The notes below the pieces were generated by a model. The model saw nothing but the letters and a program-made list of their open reading frames with translations. It made no database searches and had not been told where the DNA came from. Shown here piece after piece: positions 60,326 to 64,000 of a stretch of 64,000 nt of DNA (the stretch's first letter is position 1; every line of letters begins with the position of its first letter). A program made the position numbers and the translations under genes. The stretch is from contig NZ_AP018448.1 in NCBI RefSeq assembly GCF_030294945.1, forward strand, positions 7,284,001 through 7,348,000, given 5' to 3'. The DNA is from Streptomyces graminofaciens. GTDB lineage: Bacteria > Actinomycetota > Actinomycetes > Streptomycetales > Streptomycetaceae.

Positions 60326-60456
60326 GCTACCAGGGCCCCACCTGCACCGGCTGCGGCGGCCAAGGCGGCTACCCCGACACCACCCCCCACCCCGACGGCG
60401 GCCACACCACCGTCTTCCGCACCTGCACCACCTGCGGCGGAAGAGGCCACCAGTGA
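60322..60456 (+). CDS. DnaJ-type CxxCxGxG miniprotein
   Basis: A 44-residue protein made of two CxxCGGxG elements (CTGCGGQGGY and CTTCGGRGHQ) around a Pro/His-rich loop, exactly half of the DnaJ zinc centre. GTGA overlap with the preceding gene. Such peptides occur in actinomycete elements; function unknown. Confidence 0.78.
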   Translation: MSYQGPTCTGCGGQGGYPDTTPHPDGGHTTVFRTCTTCGGRGHQ

Positions 60457-60493
60457 CCTGGACCGACCCCGGAACCAGCGGAGGCAACCACTG

Positions 60494-60589
60494 ATGGCCG
60501 AACACGAACGCGCCAAAGAACCCCTCCCCATCCGACCCCCACGCCCCCACCCCCAAGGCCTCACCGCCATCCAAGGAGGCAACCGCTGA
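60494..60589 (+). CDS. Possible very small protein
   Basis: A 31-residue, Pro/His-rich frame (MAEHERAKEPLPIRPPRPHP). GCGGAGGCAACCACTG lies before the ATG, and the stop overlaps the next start as TGATG. A similar GGAGGCAACCGCTG precedes the following gene. Confidence 0.4.
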   Translation: MAEHERAKEPLPIRPPRPHPQGLTAIQGGNR

Positions 60590-60765
60590 TGGGCGACACC
60601 TTCAGCGGCAAGTGGAACCGCCCCGACCAATCCGGCAACGGCCACACCATGCGCGAACTCCAAGACCGCGCATCGTTCGACAACCAACCCCAAACCGGCT
60701 GCGGCGCGATGTTCCTCCTCTGCATCCTCGCCGTCGCCGCAATCCTCGGCGTGGCCCTCACCTGA
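60589..60765 (+). CDS. Small tail-anchored membrane protein
   Basis: A 58-residue protein: polar N-terminus (GDTFSGKWNRPDQSGNGHTM) and a C-terminal span (CGAMFLLCILAVAAILGVAL). AAGGAGGCAACCGCTG is a good ribosome site. Followed by a strong hairpin. Similar peptides are found near transfer genes of Streptomyces elements. Confidence 0.66.
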   Translation: MGDTFSGKWNRPDQSGNGHTMRELQDRASFDNQPQTGCGAMFLLCILAVAAILGVALT

Positions 60766-60781
60766 CAGCCACCCACCAGCC

Positions 60782-60817
60782 GCCGCCCCGCGCGACCATC
60801 CCCCCGCGCGGGGCGGC
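60782..60817 (+). terminator. Terminator hairpin
   Basis: A perfect 13-bp stem GCCGCCCCGCGCG / CGCGCGGGGCGGC with a 10-base C-rich loop. Confidence 0.82.
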
Positions 60818-60841
60818 TCCACCCGCTCCCGGAGGAGCACC

Positions 60842-61234
60842 GTGAACGACCTGGCATTCAGCATCGGAGAGTTCGACCGCGAGACCGGATACCGGCCGCT
60901 GAACATCCCGGACGGCCCGCACGCCGACGTCGTCTACTTCGTCCTGAACGGCAACCGCGTGAAGATCGGGACGACAGCCAACCTGCGGAACCGTGTCCGG
61001 GCCCTCTCCCTGCCCTCCAGCAACGTCATCGCAGTCGTCCCCGGAGGGCGCAGCAGGGAAGCGGAGCTGCACGCCGCCCTCTCCCACCTCAGGGTCGGCA
61101 GAACCGAATGGTTCGCGTTCGACCCCTCCGTAGCTGACCTGATCAACCACTGGCATGCCCAAGCCATGCTCGCCCGCAGGCATGCCCGTTTCAACGTGTT
61201 CACCGCCCCCATGCCGACCGGAGCCCAGAAGTGA
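60842..61234 (+). CDS. T5orf172 (GIY-YIG superfamily) protein
   Basis: A 130-residue protein with the T5orf172/Mug113 pattern: VVYFVLNGNRVKIGTTANLR NRVRALS, then SREAELHAALSHLRVGRTEW FAF, where Glu and Arg occupy the conserved positions. The family belongs to the GIY-YIG nuclease fold; whether this member cuts DNA is unknown. GGAGGAGCACC precedes the GTG. Directly upstream of, and coupled to, the Spd-like gene. Confidence 0.85.
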   Translation: MNDLAFSIGEFDRETGYRPLNIPDGPHADVVYFVLNGNRVKIGTTANLRNRVRALSLPSSNVIAVVPGGRSREAELHAALSHLRVGRTEWFAFDPSVADLINHWHAQAMLARRHARFNVFTAPMPTGAQK

Positions 61235-62190
61235 AGACCGGCACCACGACCAGGCCGCGGCTGACGACCCTCACACCGGTTGCCATCGCCTTCACCCTCG
61301 TCTCCCTCTGCTGGACCGGGTGGAGCATCACCGACCTCGTGCAGTCCGGCCGGTGGGGAATCCTCGCCGCGGTAAGCGTCGACGGCCTGTGGGGAGTGGT
61401 CCAGTATCTGTCCTACAAGGGCATCGGCGGCCGGTTCACCGCCATCGTCGAGTGGATCACCCTTGGCGTCGCATGTGGACTCCTCGCATGGCACGGCTGG
61501 AACATCACCCACGCCGCAGCCTTCGCCGGCGCGCTCCCCCCGATCGTCGCGAAGATCGCCTGGACAGGTGACGTCAGGCTCCGTCGAGACCCGACCGCCC
61601 TCACCGTCGAGCAGGAAGCGGAGATCAACAGCGTCATCCGGGACAGCGAGTACATCGCCCGGCGGCGCGCCGCAGAGATCGAACGCGAGGCAGCCGAGGA
61701 AATCGCCCTCATCCGCGCCCAAGGCAAGGTCACCATCGAGCGGGATGACGTCACCTTCCGGGTCCAGTTGGAGCGCATCCGGAAACGCGACGAACTGTCC
61801 CGCCGCACCCCCCTCGCCATCACTGCGAGCGGCCCGGCTGCCGGAGAGGCGCTCGGACTGTCCGCTGTTCCGGACAGCGACTTGTCCGGGCGCCCGGACA
61901 TGTCCGGACAGCCGGACAGTGAGGCGGACACGGCGTCTGGACACGAAGCGGAGGCGTCCGGCCCCGGCGCCCTGACCAGGCCGGACAGGCGTCCGGACGG
62001 CGGAGACCCCCTGTCCAAGATTGCCGAGGCGGCGTCCGGACCGTCCGACCTCGTCCGCTCGCTCGCCGCCCACGGCGTCCCCCAGGACGCGCTCGTGTCC
62101 GAGGCCGTCCGGCTGCGTCCGGACATGGTCGCGGACAGCATCCGCCGCACCGCCAAGCGCATCGGCGACGGCACGGGCCAGTACCTGTGA
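61231..62190 (+). CDS. SpdB2/DUF2637-like membrane protein
   Basis: A 319-residue protein. Four predicted spans in residues 15-125 (VAIAFTLVSLCWTGWSITDL, WGILAAVSVDGLWGVVQYLS, WITLGVACGLLAWHGWNI, AFAGALPPIVAKIAW). A cytoplasmic Arg/Glu helix (about 135-200) follows, then a Ser/Gly/Pro/Asp-rich segment and a C-terminal helical domain (LVRSLAAHGVPQDALVSEAV). The layout matches spread proteins (SpdB2) that accompany TraB in Streptomyces plasmid transfer between hyphal compartments. GTGA start. Confidence 0.72.
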   Translation: MKTGTTTRPRLTTLTPVAIAFTLVSLCWTGWSITDLVQSGRWGILAAVSVDGLWGVVQYLSYKGIGGRFTAIVEWITLGVACGLLAWHGWNITHAAAFAGALPPIVAKIAWTGDVRLRRDPTALTVEQEAEINSVIRDSEYIARRRAAEIEREAAEEIALIRAQGKVTIERDDVTFRVQLERIRKRDELSRRTPLAITASGPAAGEALGLSAVPDSDLSGRPDMSGQPDSEADTASGHEAEASGPGALTRPDRRPDGGDPLSKIAEAASGPSDLVRSLAAHGVPQDALVSEAVRLRPDMVADSIRRTAKRIGDGTGQYL

Positions 62191-62231
62191 GCCGTCTCCT
62201 CGCCGCCCTCTACCTCCCCTAGGACCCCGTC

Positions 62232-62846
62232 ATGACGAACCCGACTGCGCCCGGCGCCGACGAACTCCGTATCCGCTACCAGCTGCGCCGCATCCTCGAC
62301 CAGCCGGAACGCCCGCCCATGCCGCCCGGCCCGCCCCCAGACGGCTACCAGGCCACACGAGAACGGGACTGGCTGGACGACATCGCCGACCTCGACTTCG
62401 GCCCCGAGCCCACACCCGAACCGGCGCCGGCCAGCAAGGATTCCGAACCGGAATCAGTCGACAAACCGCGGCCCGAGCCCGCCCCAGCCAAGCCCCGACG
62501 CCGCCCCACCATCCCGAAACCCGACCCCGACGACCCCCGCCAGTCCCTCCTCGACGCCTGGGACCGCACCCCCCGACGCCTCAAGTGGCTCATCTTCCAC
62601 GCCACCGCCGCCGCGCCCGGGTGGGTGATCGGCTGGGTCGACTGGGCCACCGACACCGCCGCCTGGTACGCCGCCGGCCACTGGACCAGCAGCTCGGCCT
62701 GGGTCCTGTACGGCCTCGGTGGCTGCGCGCTCGCCCTGTATCGGCGGTCCCGCTGGTGGGCGTGGCCCTTCGCGTGGCTGGCCGCCGTCCCTGTTTCGTC
62801 CGTCGTCGTCGGTGTCCTGCTGTACGGCACCGGCTACCAGCCCTAA
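62232..62846 (+). CDS. Membrane protein of the transfer region
   Basis: A 204-residue protein. The N-terminal 110 residues are Pro/Asp/Glu-rich and probably disordered; three spans follow from about residue 120 (AAAPGWVIGWVDWATDTAAW, SAWVLYGLGGCALALYR, WPFAWLAAVPVSSVVVGVLL). This form is usual in the spd/tra gene neighbourhood of Streptomyces integrative elements. The exact partner is unknown. Confidence 0.7.
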   Translation: MTNPTAPGADELRIRYQLRRILDQPERPPMPPGPPPDGYQATRERDWLDDIADLDFGPEPTPEPAPASKDSEPESVDKPRPEPAPAKPRRRPTIPKPDPDDPRQSLLDAWDRTPRRLKWLIFHATAAAPGWVIGWVDWATDTAAWYAAGHWTSSSAWVLYGLGGCALALYRRSRWWAWPFAWLAAVPVSSVVVGVLLYGTGYQP

Positions 62847-62857
62847 GGAAACCTGTC

Positions 62858-63262
62858 GTGAACAGCGTGTTCGGCAATCTCGGCATCGTCGGCCTCGCCG
62901 TGGCCCTGACCGTTCTCCTCCTGGTCGGGGTGAAGGGGGGTGGCAAGGTGAAGCCGCTCGGCTGGTGGCCGTGTCTGATTCTCGGGATGCTCGCCGGGTC
63001 CTCGTACTATGCGGCGGGCGGCGTCTTCAAGATCGTTCCGGATCTCGTCAACGGGGGACTAGGCGCAGCTCAGGGCCTCGTACCCGGCCTGACCATGGCC
63101 GCCGTCGCCCTCACCCTCGCCATCATCATCTTCTTCAAGAAGCTGACCACCAAGCAGGTCGCCATCCTCGGCATCGTCTTCTGGTACGCCGCATCCGCAG
63201 GCGGCGGCATCTGGGGCCAGGTCGCCAACGCGATCGCCAACCTCGGAACGCAGGTGTCCTGA
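62858..63262 (+). CDS. Membrane protein of the transfer region
   Basis: A 134-residue, strongly hydrophobic protein with about four spans (GIVGLAVALTVLLLVGVKG, WWPCLILGMLAGSSYYAAG, LTMAAVALTLAIIIFFKKLT, AILGIVFWYAASAGGGIWG). AAGGAAACCTGTC before the GTG. Position and topology fit Spd-type spread proteins; a pilin-like role is less likely because TraB-type transfer needs no pilus. Confidence 0.7.
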   Translation: MNSVFGNLGIVGLAVALTVLLLVGVKGGGKVKPLGWWPCLILGMLAGSSYYAAGGVFKIVPDLVNGGLGAAQGLVPGLTMAAVALTLAIIIFFKKLTTKQVAILGIVFWYAASAGGGIWGQVANAIANLGTQVS

Positions 63263-63909
63263 TGCGATACCTCGCCGACCGTGTCCGCGCCCTGCTCGCC
63301 CTCACCGGGCCGCTCGGCGCGGGCTTCCGCATCCTCCTGCTGCGCCTCGTCGCCCGCTTCGGCTGGAAGACCGTCCTCATCGGCATAGGGGTCCTGCTGT
63401 ACGCCGCGAACCGGTACCGGACATGGATCCCGTACGGCCTCGCCATCGCCTGCGCAGCAGCGTGGATGCACGCGCCCAAGCAGGCCGACGAACCGGACGA
63501 CGAAGCCGACGAAGAGACCGCAGGGGAGGAGCCCACGGAGCCCGATTCGGAGGACGTTTGCGACCTCGTCCGGGACCTCATCGGCGACGACCGCGGGGTC
63601 CTCCTCACCGCCCTCCCCGGCCCCCTCCAAGCGGCCGACACGCGGGCCGTCCGGGAGGCCCTCGCCAGGGCCGGCATACGGGTGCGGGAAGGGGTCCGCA
63701 CCGCAACCGGGAACGGGCCGGGCGTACACCGGGACGATCTGCCGCCCCTCCCCCCGATCGAAGGGGGCGCCCCTGTTGGCTCGTTGACCTGCACCAACGC
63801 AGCCAACACCAACGCCAACAACACATTGCGGGTCACGTCCCAAGCGGGGATGACGATCATCAACGACCCGGCCGACCGGCACCGCACGCACAGCCTGAAG
63901 AAGCCCTGA
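63262..63909 (+). CDS. Membrane-associated protein next to the transfer genes
   Basis: A 215-residue protein: two N-terminal hydrophobic segments (ILLLRLVARFGWKTVLIGIG, YGLAIACAAAWMHA), an acidic stretch (EPDDEADEETAGEEPTEPDS), then a cytoplasmic alpha/beta domain (VCDLVRDLIGDDRGVLLTAL, RAVREALARAGIRVREGVRT). This arrangement is usually found just before the TraB/FtsK-like transfer ATPase gene of Streptomyces elements. TGATG start. Confidence 0.72.
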   Translation: MRYLADRVRALLALTGPLGAGFRILLLRLVARFGWKTVLIGIGVLLYAANRYRTWIPYGLAIACAAAWMHAPKQADEPDDEADEETAGEEPTEPDSEDVCDLVRDLIGDDRGVLLTALPGPLQAADTRAVREALARAGIRVREGVRTATGNGPGVHRDDLPPLPPIEGGAPVGSLTCTNAANTNANNTLRVTSQAGMTIINDPADRHRTHSLKKP

Positions 63910-63916
63910 GGACCCC

Positions 63917-64000
63917 ATGCCGTACGAGTACTGGTGCGCCCACTGTGAGGCTGTTTCACCGGCCAGACGCGACCACCGTGAGGCCGCCGAGACCGACCTC
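63917..64000 (+). CDS. Partial gene, Cys-rich N-terminus
   Basis: The first 28 codons of a gene cut by the window end: MPYEYWCAHCEAVSPARRDH with a likely zinc site. Short proteins with this type of start occur beside transfer genes. The stop lies outside the window. Confidence 0.55.
   Translation, partial: MPYEYWCAHCEAVSPARRDHREAAETDL

Larger units (their letters stand above)
33641..64000. mobile_element. Integrative element with serine integrase, left part
   Basis: It starts at the disrupted ATP-grasp gene and runs past the window end. The content is a serine integrase, a phage-style repressor switch, RecE/RecT-like recombination genes, a replication initiator with internal repeats, many small zinc-binding and HTH proteins in overlapping trains, and Spd-like membrane proteins. 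No capsid, terminase, tail or lysis gene is visible, which favours a conjugative element over a prophage. The transfer ATPase and attR must lie further right. Confidence 0.85.

Noticed and set aside
60453..60494. A 13-codon GTG frame between 60456 and the next gene
   Set aside because: Too short to support beyond its overlap with neighbouring stop and start codons.
33641..64000. Interpretation as a complete prophage
   Set aside because: No terminase, portal, capsid, tail or lysis gene is visible in 30 kb, whereas Spd-like membrane proteins appear at the right end. A phage-plasmid hybrid whose structural genes lie beyond the window cannot be ruled out.

Overview
The window is high-GC actinobacterial DNA and almost certainly comes from a Streptomyces chromosome. 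The evidence is strong G/C bias at third codon positions, many GTG and TTG starts, DUF397/DUF5753 regulators, a dnaK-grpE-dnaJ-hspR operon with HAIR operators, and WhiB-like proteins.

Left part (1-15,700). An XRE/DUF5753 regulator, a DUF397 protein and a GNAT acetyltransferase lead into a minus-strand array of eight intact genes for secreted FG-GAP (integrin-alpha-like beta-propeller) proteins. The array also holds a decayed ninth copy reduced to its signal peptide. Duplicated gene pairs, a shared 15-bp upstream motif and several short tandem-repeat arrays show that it grew by local duplication. A GntR-type regulator with two small genes sits inside it.

Middle part (15,700-33,600). This is ordinary chromosomal backbone: a two-domain lipoprotein, a membrane Fe-S oxidoreductase, an MraY/WecA-like membrane protein lacking its usual catalytic Asp, a DUF4328 protein, the HspR-regulated chaperone operon, a VOC protein, an orphan sugar-binding lipoprotein followed by two more lipoproteins, and a transglutaminase / alpha-E / ATP-grasp operon.

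Right part (33,640 to the end, continuing beyond it). The ATP-grasp gene is cut at its 5' side by an integrated element. Next to the junction is a large serine integrase, then a repressor and a Cro-like gene facing each other across palindromic operators. Long trains of small overlapping genes follow. They encode a RecE-like nuclease and RecT, a DEDDh exonuclease, a RuvC-like resolvase, a WhiB-like protein, HNH, GIY-YIG, T5orf172 and CoiA-like proteins, a replication initiator with iteron-like repeats inside its gene, and finally membrane proteins like the Spd proteins of Streptomyces conjugative elements. The early genes look phage-like and the last ones look conjugative. It is best described as an integrative (probably conjugative) element of mixed phage/plasmid character. 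Its transfer ATPase and right end are not in view. No tRNA, rRNA, CRISPR array or classical insertion sequence was recognised.
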